The notes: generated by a model from the letters alone, not told the origin. A DNA stretch of 64,000 nt from Microbacterium keratanolyticum (GCF_016907255.1 NZ_JAFBBQ010000001.1:1860001-1924000); one strand, 5' to 3'; positions 16,901 through 24,685 are shown, counted from the first letter of the stretch. Made by a program: numbers and translations.

Positions 16901-17640
16901 GCGGCCCGAACTATCTGATCGGACTCGGCTCGTGGAAAGCGACGAGCGGCGGGGCGCCGTCGAGCACACTGCATCTGCGCGGGCTCGACACCCGGATCAC
17001 GGCGCTCATCGAGGCCGCGCAGCCGTCGCTGGACTTCGACGGCTTCGAATGGCTGCGCCGTGCGGCGCTCGCCGATGCCGTCGCCTGGGATCGGGAGTTC
17101 GGGAGGGTCCGTGACGTCTCTCGCCTCGGCGTGGAACGCAACCTCTTCCGCTATCGCCCCGTGCCGGTCGCCGTGCGGGCTGCGGGCGATGCGCCATGGC
17201 GGGAGCTGCTGCGTGTCACGATCGCCGCGATCCGGGCGGGTTCGGACTTCACGCTGTCGACGCCGGTCGGTCTTCCGGCTGCCGTGCGCCGCGTGCTCGG
17301 GGAGCTGAGAGTTCCGGTGTCGGTCGAGACGGACGACGAGTGGATCGAGCGGATGCGTCGTCGCGGCGATGCCGTCGGGATCGATGCGGATGCCACGGGC
17401 GATTCCGTCGTCGCGGTGCCCGCGGCGCGCACTCGCATCATCGGCGGGGCGGCAGCTGTCGCAGCACTCCACCGGGCGCTCGCGGAGGCCGTCGACGGCG
17501 ATCCTGACCTCGCGGTGTACGACGGAGAGGTCACGACGGCCGGCCGTATCGAGCTGCTGCCGTTCGTGCGGGAGCAGTCGATCGCGATCACGGCACATCG
17601 CTTCGGGCATCCGGATGCCTGGTCGGAGGACGTCATCTGA
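13912..17640 (+). CDS. putA: Bifunctional proline dehydrogenase / glutamate-semialdehyde dehydrogenase (first copy)
   Basis: Oxidises proline to pyrroline-5-carboxylate (FAD) and then glutamate semialdehyde to glutamate (NAD). The PRODH barrel occupies about residues 70-470, with YLPDALP and YLVRRLEEN (about 418). The ALDH domain (about 560-1010) carries ETSGKNA, catalytic C817 in GQKCSAAS and FHQEEFFGPVLGIM. A further ~200-residue C-terminal region follows, as in long PutA types. There is no N-terminal ribbon-helix-helix domain, so it is not a self-regulator. Start is uncertain: ATG 13912 or ATG 13954 (MPQPLSDE), neither with a strong ribosome site. A second, clearly paralogous copy lies at 34609. 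Confidence 0.92.
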   Translation: MPCGPFDEKDPIALMPQPLSDETRERAEKAIVLTQRWIAEASVAEVDPAAERLAGVLHDPQGLPFTVGFIDGVMRPESLAAAATQLSRVAPLAPGFLPWYLRAAVRVGGGVAPVLPTPVVPIARRMLREMVGHLVVDARPKKLGPALARIRENGSRLNLNLLGEAVLGEKEAQRRLDGIHELIRRADVDYVSVKVSAIASRLSMWAFDDVVEDVAARLLPLYLTAASDGTFINLDMEEYRDLDLTIAVFTRILEDPRLKNLEAGIVLQAYLPDALPALRELTAWAVDRVEHGGARIKVRLVKGANLAMERVEATMHGWARAPYDRKADTDANYLRCLNEALRPESTKGVRIGVAGHNLFDVAYAWLLAGDRGVRDSVEFEMLLGMAEGQVRAVSREVGRVLLYVPVVKPAEFDVAISYLVRRLEENASDENFLSSAFRLHADAALFDRECERFVSSLERSFDTTLPIGPRRTQNRLAPVHESFARPLDNAEADVAELTAAVLGIGQDARDDDGYVETAVYSSREHSPLVSAFGDPLALPQGAPGFLNTADSDPALPSTREWARGIHARIAESALGEATVRAARIKDAETLERTIVRAAAAGAEWGARPAAERAELLSRAGVVLEAHRAELIEVAASETGKVLSEADVEVSEAIDFARYYAAKAKELDTIAGAAFVPAALTVVTPPWNFPLAIPAGGVLAALAAGSAVVLKPAHQARRCAALLAEALWEAGISRDVLTLVDLDSRDLGQHLVAHPSVDRVILTGSWETAALFRSWRPDLPLLAETSGKNAIIITPSADVDLAVADLVKSAFGHAGQKCSAASLAILVGPVGRSKRFARQLSDAARSIRVGLPSDPRAEMGPVIEKPTGKLAWALNTLEADEQWLLKPQSLSEDGKLWSPGIRVGVQPGSRFHQEEFFGPVLGIMHAPSLAKAIELQNGVAYGLTAGLHTQDPEDLGFWLRRVEAGNLYVNRGITGAIVQRQPFGGWKRSAVGPGAKAGGPNYLIGLGSWKATSGGAPSSTLHLRGLDTRITALIEAAQPSLDFDGFEWLRRAALADAVAWDREFGRVRDVSRLGVERNLFRYRPVPVAVRAAGDAPWRELLRVTIAAIRAGSDFTLSTPVGLPAAVRRVLGELRVPVSVETDDEWIERMRRRGDAVGIDADATGDSVVAVPAARTRIIGGAAAVAALHRALAEAVDGDPDLAVYDGEVTTAGRIELLPFVREQSIAITAHRFGHPDAWSEDVI

Positions 17641-17782
17641 GCCGTGCGCGTGCGCTCCTGCGGGAGCTCTGGCTCGCGGAGGGGCGTGTCGCGTGCGGCG
17701 CGTCGTGCGGCGCGCGTTTCGCCCGCACGGGGACACAGATTCCGGATGGCGCAGTGCGCAGCATCCTGAATCGCGACCCACG

Positions 17783-17852
17783 CATGTAAATAATTCTTGA
17801 CACCTACGCCTGGTTGGGCATATCTTTCTGCATGTAAAGAAACTTTGACATG
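17783..17852 (+). promoter_or_regulatory. Promoter with two related operators (XRE operon)
   Basis: Two 22-bp sites share 16 of 22 positions: site 1 at 17783-17804 and site 2 at 17831-17852, the latter an imperfect palindrome CATGT(A)AA...TTTGACATG. Site 1 contains the -35 TTGACA (17797-17802); TATCTT (17821-17826) is an 18-nt spaced -10; site 2 covers the start of the transcript. This is the classic geometry for an autoregulated repressor, here probably the XRE protein of this operon. Confidence 0.72.
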
Positions 17853-17864
17853 CAGGAGGTTGTC

Positions 17865-18299
17865 ATGGCCTACGAAGAACGCAACGTGTGGGCGTCGCTC
17901 GTCGTGAGCGTCATCACGCTCACGACCTACATCGTGCTCGTGTTCCAGCAGGCTGGCGACGGGCCGCTCACCGACGTCGACTGGTTCCCGCTCATGCTCT
18001 GGACGATCGGCGGCGGCATCGTCGCCGTTATCGTCATCAGCATCCTGTGGGGAATCATCGCCGGCGCGCGTGACCGCGACGGCATCGGCACGGCAGACAT
18101 CCGCGATCGCGACATCAGCCGCATGGGCTCCCGCGTGGAGCAGGCCTTCGTCGTGATCGCAGGCCTCGGCGTGATCGTCCTCTGCGCGGTCAACGCGCAC
18201 GTGTTCTGGATCGCCAACACGATGTTCCTCGGCTTCGCGGTGGCTGCGCTCGTCGGCGGCATCGCCCGGGTCATCGCCTACCGGCGGGGTCTCGTCTGA
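17865..18299 (+). CDS. Four-helix membrane protein, partner of the small XRE regulator
   Basis: 144 residues with four predicted helices (ASLVVSVITLTTYIVLVF, WTIGGGIVAVIVISILWGII, AFVVIAGLGVIVLCAVNAHVFW, MFLGFAVAALVGGIARVIAY) and a charged loop DRDGIGTADIRDRDISRMG between helices 2 and 3. ATG 17865 has AGGAGG 5 nt upstream (17854-17859); an earlier ATG at 17850 would include that site. The stop overlaps the XRE start (TGATG). Such pairs of membrane protein and YozG-like XRE regulator are common in Gram-positive genomes; the membrane protein's function is not established. Confidence 0.78.
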   Translation: MAYEERNVWASLVVSVITLTTYIVLVFQQAGDGPLTDVDWFPLMLWTIGGGIVAVIVISILWGIIAGARDRDGIGTADIRDRDISRMGSRVEQAFVVIAGLGVIVLCAVNAHVFWIANTMFLGFAVAALVGGIARVIAYRRGLV

Positions 18300-18514
18300 T
18301 GGTCAAGCCCACGCTCGTCACCAACGTGATCCGTGAGCACCGTGAAGCCGCCGGGCTCACACAGGCCGAGCTCGCTCGCCAGATCGGCGTCACCCGCCAG
18401 ACCCTCATCGCGATCGAGCAGGGCAGGTATTCGCCGACGCTCGAACTCGCATTCCAGATCGCACGAGCCTTCCGGCTCCCGCTCGACGACATCTTCCAGT
18501 ACCCCGGCGCCTGA
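18299..18514 (+). CDS. Small XRE-family helix-turn-helix regulator
   Basis: 71 residues made almost wholly of one HTH_3 domain: VIREHREAAGLTQAELARQIGVTRQTLIAIEQGRYSPTLELAFQIARAFRLPLDDIF. It belongs to the short YozG-like class that lacks an effector domain. Its overlap with the membrane protein gene and the paired operators at the operon promoter suggest that it represses its own operon. A toxin-antitoxin reading is unlikely because the partner is a four-helix membrane protein. Confidence 0.88.
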   Translation: MVKPTLVTNVIREHREAAGLTQAELARQIGVTRQTLIAIEQGRYSPTLELAFQIARAFRLPLDDIFQYPGA

Positions 18515-18540
18515 ACGCACGACCGAACGAGAGGTGTGAC

Positions 18541-19563
18541 ATGACTCAGAAGACCGCGGCGCTGCCGCACACCATGACCGCCTGGCAGCGTGAAACCTAC
18601 GGGTCCGCAGGGGGCACGCACCTCGCGCGGATACCCGTGCCGACGCCCGGTCGGGGCGAGGTTCTGCTGAAAGTGCGCGCTACCACGCTGAACGCCGCGG
18701 ACGTGCGCATTCTGCTCGGCGACCCCCTGCTCGTTCGGCCCGTGTTCGGGTTGCGGCGGCCAAAGCAACCGGTACGAGGGATCGACGTCGCAGCCACCGT
18801 GGTCGCGATGGGCCCGGACGCCACGGGGGTCACGCGCGGAGACGAGGTCATCGTCGAGCTCCCCGGAGGCGGCGGGCTCGCCCCCTACGCGGTGGCTCCC
18901 GCCGAAAGACTTGTGAAGCGGCCGGCGACGCTCGCCCCGGAGGCCGCGGCGTGCCTGCCGATCGCCGGGGGGACCGCGTGGCAGGCGCTGGATCTGGCGG
19001 GTGTCGACGAACAGACCGGACGGGTGCTGATTCTCGGCGCCTCGGGCGGCGTGGGCACCTTCGCCGTGCAGCTCGCCGCGCTGCACGGTGCCGAGGTCTG
19101 GGCCACCTGCGGTGAACGCAACCGCCCTCTCGTCGAGGGGCTCGGTGCGGTGCGGACGTTCGATCACCGCACCTCACCGCTCGACGACCTCCCCTCCGAC
19201 CATTTCGACGCCGTGATCGACATTGCGGGCGGGGTGTCGTTGCGTGCGCTGCAGCGGCTTGTGGCCCCGGGCGGGACGGTCGTGCTCGTCGTCGGCGATG
19301 GCGGTCACGTTCTGGGACCCGTTCCGCGGATGATCCGTGCGGCATTCCTGTCGATCGGATCGAGGCGACGCATCCGCCCGCTGGCTGCGACGGCCAAGCG
19401 CGAGATCGTGCGTCAACTGGCGGCGCTCGCCGCAGACGGGCGGATCGCTCCGGTGATCGAACGCGAATGGCCGTTCGAGGAGGCATCCGCAGCTCTCGCC
19501 CATGTCGAAGGCGGACATGCCGTCGGCAAGGTCGTCGTGCGGGGCGCAGCATCCGCTGAATGA
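18541..19563 (+). CDS. Zinc-free quinone oxidoreductase-like MDR dehydrogenase
   Basis: 340-residue medium-chain dehydrogenase/reductase, NADPH-dependent by family. The GroES-like N-domain (about 30-140) includes ATTLNAADVRILLGDP, GIDVAATVVAMGPDATG and RGDEVIVELPGGGGLAPYA. The Rossmann domain has RVLILGASGGVGTFAVQLAALHGAEVWATCG (GxGxxG variant at about 165). The structural-zinc cysteines and catalytic zinc ligands are missing, pointing to the quinone oxidoreductase/enoyl reductase branch. It follows the XRE gene by 26 bp on the same strand and is probably controlled by it. Substrate unknown. Confidence 0.85.
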   Translation: MTQKTAALPHTMTAWQRETYGSAGGTHLARIPVPTPGRGEVLLKVRATTLNAADVRILLGDPLLVRPVFGLRRPKQPVRGIDVAATVVAMGPDATGVTRGDEVIVELPGGGGLAPYAVAPAERLVKRPATLAPEAAACLPIAGGTAWQALDLAGVDEQTGRVLILGASGGVGTFAVQLAALHGAEVWATCGERNRPLVEGLGAVRTFDHRTSPLDDLPSDHFDAVIDIAGGVSLRALQRLVAPGGTVVLVVGDGGHVLGPVPRMIRAAFLSIGSRRRIRPLAATAKREIVRQLAALAADGRIAPVIEREWPFEEASAALAHVEGGHAVGKVVVRGAASAE

Positions 19564-19718
19564 ATCGCCCGCCGGATCTGGTGCCTCACAGCACGAGGAT
19601 GCGACAATACTTCTGGCGTGCCTGAGTCGCATCTTCCCCGCATGGTTCTTCGGAGCGCGGGTCGAACTTCCGCCAGGCCCCTGGACAGCGTCCGCCGCGC
19701 CCCTCTCGAGGAGGACCC

Positions 19719-20594
19719 ATGACGACGCCCGAAACTCTCGCCACTCCGGCCACGACGCGGACCGCGCACCACCGCCGGTACCTGATGTGCCGGCCCGAGC
19801 ATTTCACGGTGAGCTACACGATCAACCCCTGGATGGAGCCGGCCAAGCCGACCGACACAGCCAAGGCCGTCGCGCAGTGGCAGAAGCTGCACGACCTGTA
19901 CCTTGAGCTCGGTCACGAGGTCGAGCTGATCGAGCCGCTCGCCGGCTACCCCGACATGGTCTACACGGCCAACGGCGGCTTCGTGATCGGCGGTCGCGCC
20001 TATGTTCCCGAGTTCCGCTTCGTCGAGCGACAGGGCGAGGCGCCGGCGTTCGCCGACTGGTTCCGCGCCAACGGCTACGACACGGTCATGCCCGAAGAGG
20101 TCAACGAGGGCGAGGGAGACTTCCTCCTCGTCGGCGACGTGATCCTCGCCGGCACCGGCTTCCGCTCGACGGGCGACAGCCACCGCGAGGTCGGCGAGGT
20201 CTTCGGCCGCGAGGTCGTCTCGTTGAACCTCGTCGATCCGCGTTTCTACCACCTCGACACGGCCATCGCGGTGCTCGACCCGGTGCAGGGCGTCGAGAAC
20301 GGCGGCCCCGAGCGTGCCAACATCGCGTACCTGCCTGGTGCGTTCGACGACGCGAGCCGCGCGATTCTCGAAGAGCGCTTCCCCGACGCGATCCTCGTCG
20401 CGGACGAGGACGGCGCGGTGTTCGGTCTCAACTCGGCCAGCGACGGCTACAACGTCATCATCTCGCCGCGTGCCAAGGGCTTCGAGAAGCAGCTGCGCGA
20501 GCGCGGATACAACCCCATCACGGTCGATCTCTCCGAGCTGCTGCTCGGCGGCGGCGGCATCAAGTGCTGCACGCTCGAACTGCGCGGTGCCTGA
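19719..20594 (+). CDS. ddaH: DDAH/arginine-dihydrolase-like amidinotransferase-fold hydrolase
   Basis: 291-residue member of the guanidino-group modifying superfamily (dimethylarginine dimethylaminohydrolase, arginine deiminase). PDMVYTANGGFVIG, GEGDFLLVGDVILAGTGFR and FYHLDTAIAVLD supply the acid and histidine catalytic elements, and GGGGIKCCTLELR the C-terminal cysteine; most DDAHs have His-Cys at that point where this has Lys-Cys-Cys. It overlaps rocD by TGATG, so the product is probably made into ornithine-pathway intermediates: either citrulline from methylarginine/arginine or, as in arginine dihydrolases, ornithine directly. Preceded by GAGGAGG with good spacing. Confidence 0.82.
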   Translation: MTTPETLATPATTRTAHHRRYLMCRPEHFTVSYTINPWMEPAKPTDTAKAVAQWQKLHDLYLELGHEVELIEPLAGYPDMVYTANGGFVIGGRAYVPEFRFVERQGEAPAFADWFRANGYDTVMPEEVNEGEGDFLLVGDVILAGTGFRSTGDSHREVGEVFGREVVSLNLVDPRFYHLDTAIAVLDPVQGVENGGPERANIAYLPGAFDDASRAILEERFPDAILVADEDGAVFGLNSASDGYNVIISPRAKGFEKQLRERGYNPITVDLSELLLGGGGIKCCTLELRGA

Positions 20595-21790
20595 TGAGCG
20601 CCGTCGCGGGCGTGAGCGTCGAGCCGCACGTCGCTGAGAACTATCACCCGCTGCCCGTCGTCATCTCCCATGGCGAGGGGGCGTGGGTCACCGATGTCGA
20701 CGGCAAGCGTTACCTCGATCTGCTCGCGGCATACTCGGCCGTCAACTTCGGTCACCGTCATCCCGACATCGTGGCCGCGCTCGAGAAGCAGCTGGGACGC
20801 GTGACGCTCACGAGCCGGGCGTTCATGAACGACCAGCTCGAGCCGTTCGCCGCGGCCCTCGCGCGCCTGTGCGGCAAAGAGCTCGTGCTGCCCATGAACA
20901 CGGGCGCCGAAGCCGTCGAGACCGGCATCAAGGTCGCTCGCGCCTGGGGCTACCGGGTCAAGGGCGTCACAGCGGGACAGGCGCGGGTCATCGTCGCCGC
21001 CGGCAACTTCCACGGACGCACGACGACGATCGTCGGCTTCAGCGACGACGAGACGGCGCGTGACGGCTTCGGCCCGTTCACGCCCGGTTTCGACGTGGTT
21101 CCGTATGGGGATGCGGATGCCGTCGCTGCGGCGATCACTCCGGACACCGTGGCCGTTCTGATCGAGCCCATCCAGGGAGAGGGCGGCGTCATCATTCCGC
21201 CCGAAGGTTACCTGCGTCGCATCCGCGAGATCTGCACCGCGAACAACGTGCTGTTCGTCGCGGACGAGATCCAATCCGGACTCGGTCGCGTCGGCACGAC
21301 CTTCGCCTGCGACCGGGAGGGCGTCGTACCCGACCTGTACCTGCTGGGCAAGGCGCTGGGCGGTGGCATCCTCGCGGTATCGGCCGTCGTCGGCGATCGC
21401 GACGTGCTTGGGGTCATCCGCCCCGGTGAGCACGGTTCGACCTTCGGGGGCAACCCGCTCTCTGCCGCCGTCGGCCATAAGGTCGTCGAGATGCTGGAGA
21501 CCGGGGAGTTCCAGAAGCGGGCCCTGCGGCTGGGCACTCACCTGCGGGAGTCTCTCGAGGCGCTGATCGGACACGGTGTGACCGCCGTCCGCAGTGCCGG
21601 CCTCTGGGCGGGCGTCGACATCGATCCCGCCTACGGGACGGGCCGCGAGATCGCCGAGCGCCTCCGCGAGCGCGGCGTGCTCGTGAAGGACACGCACGGT
21701 CAGACCGTGCGCATCGCGCCGCCCATCGTCATCCGGGCGACAGAGCTCGACTGGGCGGTTGAGCAGCTCCGGCTCATCCTGGAGGGCTGA
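20594..21790 (+). CDS. rocD: Ornithine aminotransferase
   Basis: 398-residue class-III PLP aminotransferase converting ornithine and 2-oxoglutarate to glutamate semialdehyde and glutamate. NTGAEAVETGIKVARAW, GNFHGRTTTIVGFSDD, IEPIQGEGGVIIPPEGYL, FVADEIQSGLGR and LGKALGGG (Schiff-base lysine) are canonical for OAT. ATG 20594 overlaps the ddaH stop, giving coupled translation. The pair ddaH-rocD plus PutA makes a complete arginine/ornithine-to-glutamate route in this window. Followed by a strong terminator. Confidence 0.94.
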   Translation: MSAVAGVSVEPHVAENYHPLPVVISHGEGAWVTDVDGKRYLDLLAAYSAVNFGHRHPDIVAALEKQLGRVTLTSRAFMNDQLEPFAAALARLCGKELVLPMNTGAEAVETGIKVARAWGYRVKGVTAGQARVIVAAGNFHGRTTTIVGFSDDETARDGFGPFTPGFDVVPYGDADAVAAAITPDTVAVLIEPIQGEGGVIIPPEGYLRRIREICTANNVLFVADEIQSGLGRVGTTFACDREGVVPDLYLLGKALGGGILAVSAVVGDRDVLGVIRPGEHGSTFGGNPLSAAVGHKVVEMLETGEFQKRALRLGTHLRESLEALIGHGVTAVRSAGLWAGVDIDPAYGTGREIAERLRERGVLVKDTHGQTVRIAPPIVIRATELDWAVEQLRLILEG

Positions 21791-21802
21791 CGCCAGACGA
21801 GG

Positions 21803-21834
21803 GGCCGGATGCTGCGCAGCATCCGGCCTCTTTC
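21803..21834 (+). terminator. Intrinsic terminator of ddaH-rocD
   Basis: GGCCGGATGCTGC (21803-21815) is immediately followed by its complement (21816-21828), then CTCTTTCG. The 26-bp perfect palindrome folds with a minimal loop; the U-run is short. Confidence 0.8.
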
Positions 21835-21874
21835 GTGTCGTGCGCCTGGCGCCCCTGCGCGCGGCGTCCTTGCA

Positions 21875-21943
21875 CGAGAAACCACATCGAGCGCGAGAAA
21901 CCACGTGGGGACGTGTGTGTCGTGCAGGAAGTGGTTTCTCGCG
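21875..21943. repeat. Palindromic element with three GAGAAACCAC arms
   Basis: CGAGAAACCAC occurs directly twice (21875-21885, 21894-21904) and once inverted (GTGGTTTCTCG, 21931-21941). The second and third copies form a 13-bp perfect stem CGCGAGAAACCAC/GTGGTTTCTCGCG with a 26-nt loop. It lies between convergent genes just past the rocD terminator. No T-run; possibly a dispersed repeat or second terminator for the exporter gene. Confidence 0.7.
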
Positions 21944-21976
21944 GGGAGTGGGACGCGGGCGCGGGGAGCGGACGAC

Positions 21977-23317
21977 TCAGTCGAGCCGCTTCTTCTCCGT
22001 GCGGATCGGGGTCGTCGCGGCGACCTCGTCGCTGAACTCCGCCGGCTCGACTGGCGGGACGACGGTCAGGGACCGCGTCTCATCGATCGTGAGCAGGAAG
22101 CGGCGTCGCTCGCTGCGGTGCAGGCGGCCGGAGGCGATCATCCAGATGAGTCCGAACAGGCAGGCGATGATGCCCGCCGCGGCGCCGACCGTGATCGCGA
22201 CGCGGGGGCCGAAGGCGTCAGCGATCCAGCCGATGAACGGGGCCCCCAGAGGGGTGCCGCCCATGAGGACCGCCATGTACAGCGCGAGCACGCGACCGCG
22301 CAGCGCCGGGTCCGTCGTCGTCTGCACGTAGCCGTTCGCGGTCGTCAGCGTCGTGACGATCGCGAATCCGATGAACACCAGCAGTCCTGCGTAGAGCCAG
22401 TACGACGGCATGAACGCTGAGATCAGCGAGGCGACGCCGAATCCGCCGGTCGCGAAGATCACCACGCGCAGCCGTGCACGATCCCGGCGGGCTGCCATGA
22501 GCGCACCCGAGAGTGAGCCGATCGCGAGGATCGACGAGAGCAGGCCGAAGCCGTCGGCGCCGTGGCCGAACTCGAGCGCCATCGTGGAGGCGTAGATCGG
22601 GAAGTTGAGCCCGAACGCGCCCAGCAAGAACACGATCAGGAAGACCACGAGCAGGTCGGGGCGCTTCGAGACGTAGCGGAAGCCTGCGGCGAGACCACCG
22701 CGGCTTGCGCCGGCGACGCGCGGGATGAGTTCGTGCGGGCGGATCAGGAACAGCGCGATGCCCATGCCGATGAAGGTGATCGCGTTGATCAGGAACACCC
22801 AGCCGCTGCCGAACGCCACGATCAGCACGCCGGCGGCCGCAGGGCCGATCATGCGCGCGCCGTTGAACGACGCGGCGTTGAGTGCGACGGCGTTGGAGGC
22901 GTTCTCGCGGGTGACGAGGTCGGAGACGAACGCCTGCCGTGCGGGGTTGTCGAACGCGGCGACGATGCCGAAGCCGAGCGCGAACGCGTACATCATCGGG
23001 AGCGTCATGACGTCGGTCAGCAGCAGCACGCCGAGGGCGATCGCGAGTGCCATGAGCAGTCCCTGCGTGATGAGCAGAAGCTTGCGGCGGTCGAATCGGT
23101 CGGCGACGTAGCCGGTGACGCTCACGAGCAGCAGGGGAGGGGCGAACTGCAGGGCCATCGTGACGCCCATCGCGGCGGCGTCATTGTCGGTGAGCTGCGT
23201 CAGCACGACCCAGCTCTGCGCGGTCGACTGCATCCACTGTCCGACGTTCGAGACCAGCGCGCCGATGAACCAGACGCGGTAGTTGAAGGACGAGAACGAC
23301 CGGAACATCGCGCTCAT
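21977..23317 (-). CDS. MFS exporter (EntS/DHA3-like)
   Basis: 446-residue, 12-helix major facilitator. It begins MFRSFSSFNYRVWFIGALVSNVGQWMQSTAQSWVV, typical of the MFS_3 group of multidrug and siderophore exporters. GYVADRFDRRKLLL is the loop 2-3 motif, and AAFDNPARQAFVSDLV is the conserved group signature. The C-terminus (about 400-446) is a charged cytosolic tail. Its start overlaps the MarR gene stop by 4 bp, so repressor and pump form one operon, as in inducible drug efflux. Substrate unknown. Confidence 0.87.
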   Translation of the reverse strand: MSAMFRSFSSFNYRVWFIGALVSNVGQWMQSTAQSWVVLTQLTDNDAAAMGVTMALQFAPPLLLVSVTGYVADRFDRRKLLLITQGLLMALAIALGVLLLTDVMTLPMMYAFALGFGIVAAFDNPARQAFVSDLVTRENASNAVALNAASFNGARMIGPAAAGVLIVAFGSGWVFLINAITFIGMGIALFLIRPHELIPRVAGASRGGLAAGFRYVSKRPDLLVVFLIVFLLGAFGLNFPIYASTMALEFGHGADGFGLLSSILAIGSLSGALMAARRDRARLRVVIFATGGFGVASLISAFMPSYWLYAGLLVFIGFAIVTTLTTANGYVQTTTDPALRGRVLALYMAVLMGGTPLGAPFIGWIADAFGPRVAITVGAAAGIIACLFGLIWMIASGRLHRSERRRFLLTIDETRSLTVVPPVEPAEFSDEVAATTPIRTEKKRLD

Positions 23318-23757
23318 CGTTCAGCCACCCTTCGCATCAGGGCGCTTGCTTGGCGCAGGATCTCGAGCTCCTCTTCGCTGAGGTGCAGCTCGGCGAGCGC
23401 CTCCGCGAGTGCGTGGTCACGCAGTCGGATCGTCTCGGCGACGATCTCGGCGCCGCTCTCGGTGATCTCGATCAGCACGCGGCGACGGTCTTGCTCGTCG
23501 GGTGTGCGCACGAGGTAGCCGGTCTCTTCGAGGACGTTGACGGTGCGGTTCATGGAGGGCGCGGTGACGCGCTCGCGCTCAGCGAGTGCGCCGAGTGTCT
23601 GGGTGCCGTGCTGGCGCAGGATCACGAGGACGGCGAACTGCGCGTCGCTCATCGAGTCGAGGGCACGCTCGTGGCGCAGCCTCCGTGCGAGACGGAAGGT
23701 CGCCAGGCGCAGGTCGGTGGCGGCGAGGTCGAGGGAGGGATCAGGCGAATGCGGCAT
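23314..23757 (-). CDS. MarR-family regulator of the adjacent exporter
   Basis: 147 residues. Winged helix about 30-110: SDAQFAVLVILRQHGTQTLGALAERERVTAPSMNRTVNVLEETGYLVRTPDEQDRRRVLIEITESG, with the DxRxxxxxLT-like wing. It leads the operon with the MFS exporter. The start codon lies 3 nt from a palindrome (23761-23777) that contains the -10, so binding would block transcription of both genes; autoregulation is inferred from that geometry. Ligand unknown. Confidence 0.9.
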   Translation of the reverse strand: MPHSPDPSLDLAATDLRLATFRLARRLRHERALDSMSDAQFAVLVILRQHGTQTLGALAERERVTAPSMNRTVNVLEETGYLVRTPDEQDRRRVLIEITESGAEIVAETIRLRDHALAEALAELHLSEEELEILRQASALMRRVAER

Positions 23758-23759
23758 TG

Positions 23760-23778
23760 TTTAGGTAGTCTAACTAAA
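23760..23778 (-). promoter_or_regulatory. MarR operator covering the -10 of its own promoter
   Basis: TTAGGTAG-T-CTAACTAA (23761-23777) is a near-perfect palindrome with one mismatch, of the TTAG/CTAA type bound by MarR/SlyA-like proteins. On the minus strand it contains TAGACT (23767-23772), 9 nt before ATG 23757. Confidence 0.75.
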
Positions 23779-23877
23779 TTTTCTCCGCGGATGCTGGGTG
23801 TCGTCGGATTCCGTCACCGAGAAGGCGCCACGCAGGAGAACCGGCAGAATGGAAGCTCCACTCAGCCAGGAGGATCC

Positions 23878-24615
23878 ATGAGCCGCTCGCTCGCCCTTGA
23901 AGTCGCCGTGCAGGATGCTGCAGGAGTCCGCGTCGCGCGGGAGATCGGCGCCGCTCGTGTCGAGCTCACCCAGGGTCTTGCGCTCGGCGGTCTCACGCCG
24001 TCCGCCGCGACACTCGACCTCGCGCTCGAGGTCTCCGCCGATGGCGGCCCGGAGATCCACGTACTCGTGCGCCCTCGTGCGGGCGGCTTCCAGTACGACG
24101 CCGGCGAACTGGAGACGATCGAGCGAGACATCCGCTTCGCTGTCGAGCGCGGTGCGCACGGCGTCGTGATCGGCGCGCAGGATGCCTCGGGAGGTCTGGA
24201 TGCCGACGCGCTGAAGCGCCTGCGCGACGCCGCCGGGGAGGCATCCGTTACCCTGCACCGTGTCATCGACGTGACCCCGGATCTGCTCGCCTCGCTCGCG
24301 ATCGTGCGGGAACTCGGCTTCGCGCGCGTCCTGACTTCGGGCGGAGCATCCGCCGCGATCGATGGCGTCGACACGCTGCGTGCACTCGTGAGTGCCGCCG
24401 AGGGCGCCGTGCAGATCATGGCGGGCAGCGGAGTGACCTCGGCGAACGTCGTCGAGATCGCCGGCACCGGCGTCGACGCCGTGCACTTCTCCGCCAAGCG
24501 CACCGTCGTGGAGCAGGGCGGCGTGCGTATGGGATCCGCCTCCGACGGTGTCGGCGGCTACGAGGTCACCGACCTCGCCGAAGCGCAGGCCGTCCGCACC
24601 GCGCTCGGCCTCTAG
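23878..24615 (+). CDS. cutC: CutC-family protein
   Basis: 245-residue TIM-barrel protein of the CutC family, named for copper homeostasis though its biochemical role is unsettled. LEVAVQDAAGVRVAREIGAARVELTQGLALGGLTPS matches the CutC start, followed by HVLVRPRAGGFQYDAGELETIERDIRFAVERGAHGVVIG, VTLHRVIDVT and RVLTSGG. ATG 23878 has AGGAGG just upstream; the frame open back to 23350 runs antisense through the MarR gene and is rejected. Diverges from the MarR-exporter operon. Confidence 0.9.
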   Translation: MSRSLALEVAVQDAAGVRVAREIGAARVELTQGLALGGLTPSAATLDLALEVSADGGPEIHVLVRPRAGGFQYDAGELETIERDIRFAVERGAHGVVIGAQDASGGLDADALKRLRDAAGEASVTLHRVIDVTPDLLASLAIVRELGFARVLTSGGASAAIDGVDTLRALVSAAEGAVQIMAGSGVTSANVVEIAGTGVDAVHFSAKRTVVEQGGVRMGSASDGVGGYEVTDLAEAQAVRTALGL

Positions 24616-24685
24616 CCTCCGGCGCGCATCTCGACGGGGGTGAGGGGCTGACGGAGTTCTTCGTCACGGAACGCCCGGGTATCCG

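Noticed and set aside
17865..18514. Toxin-antitoxin pair
   Set aside because: The partner of the XRE protein is a four-helix membrane protein with no toxin fold, and a reductase gene continues the operon.
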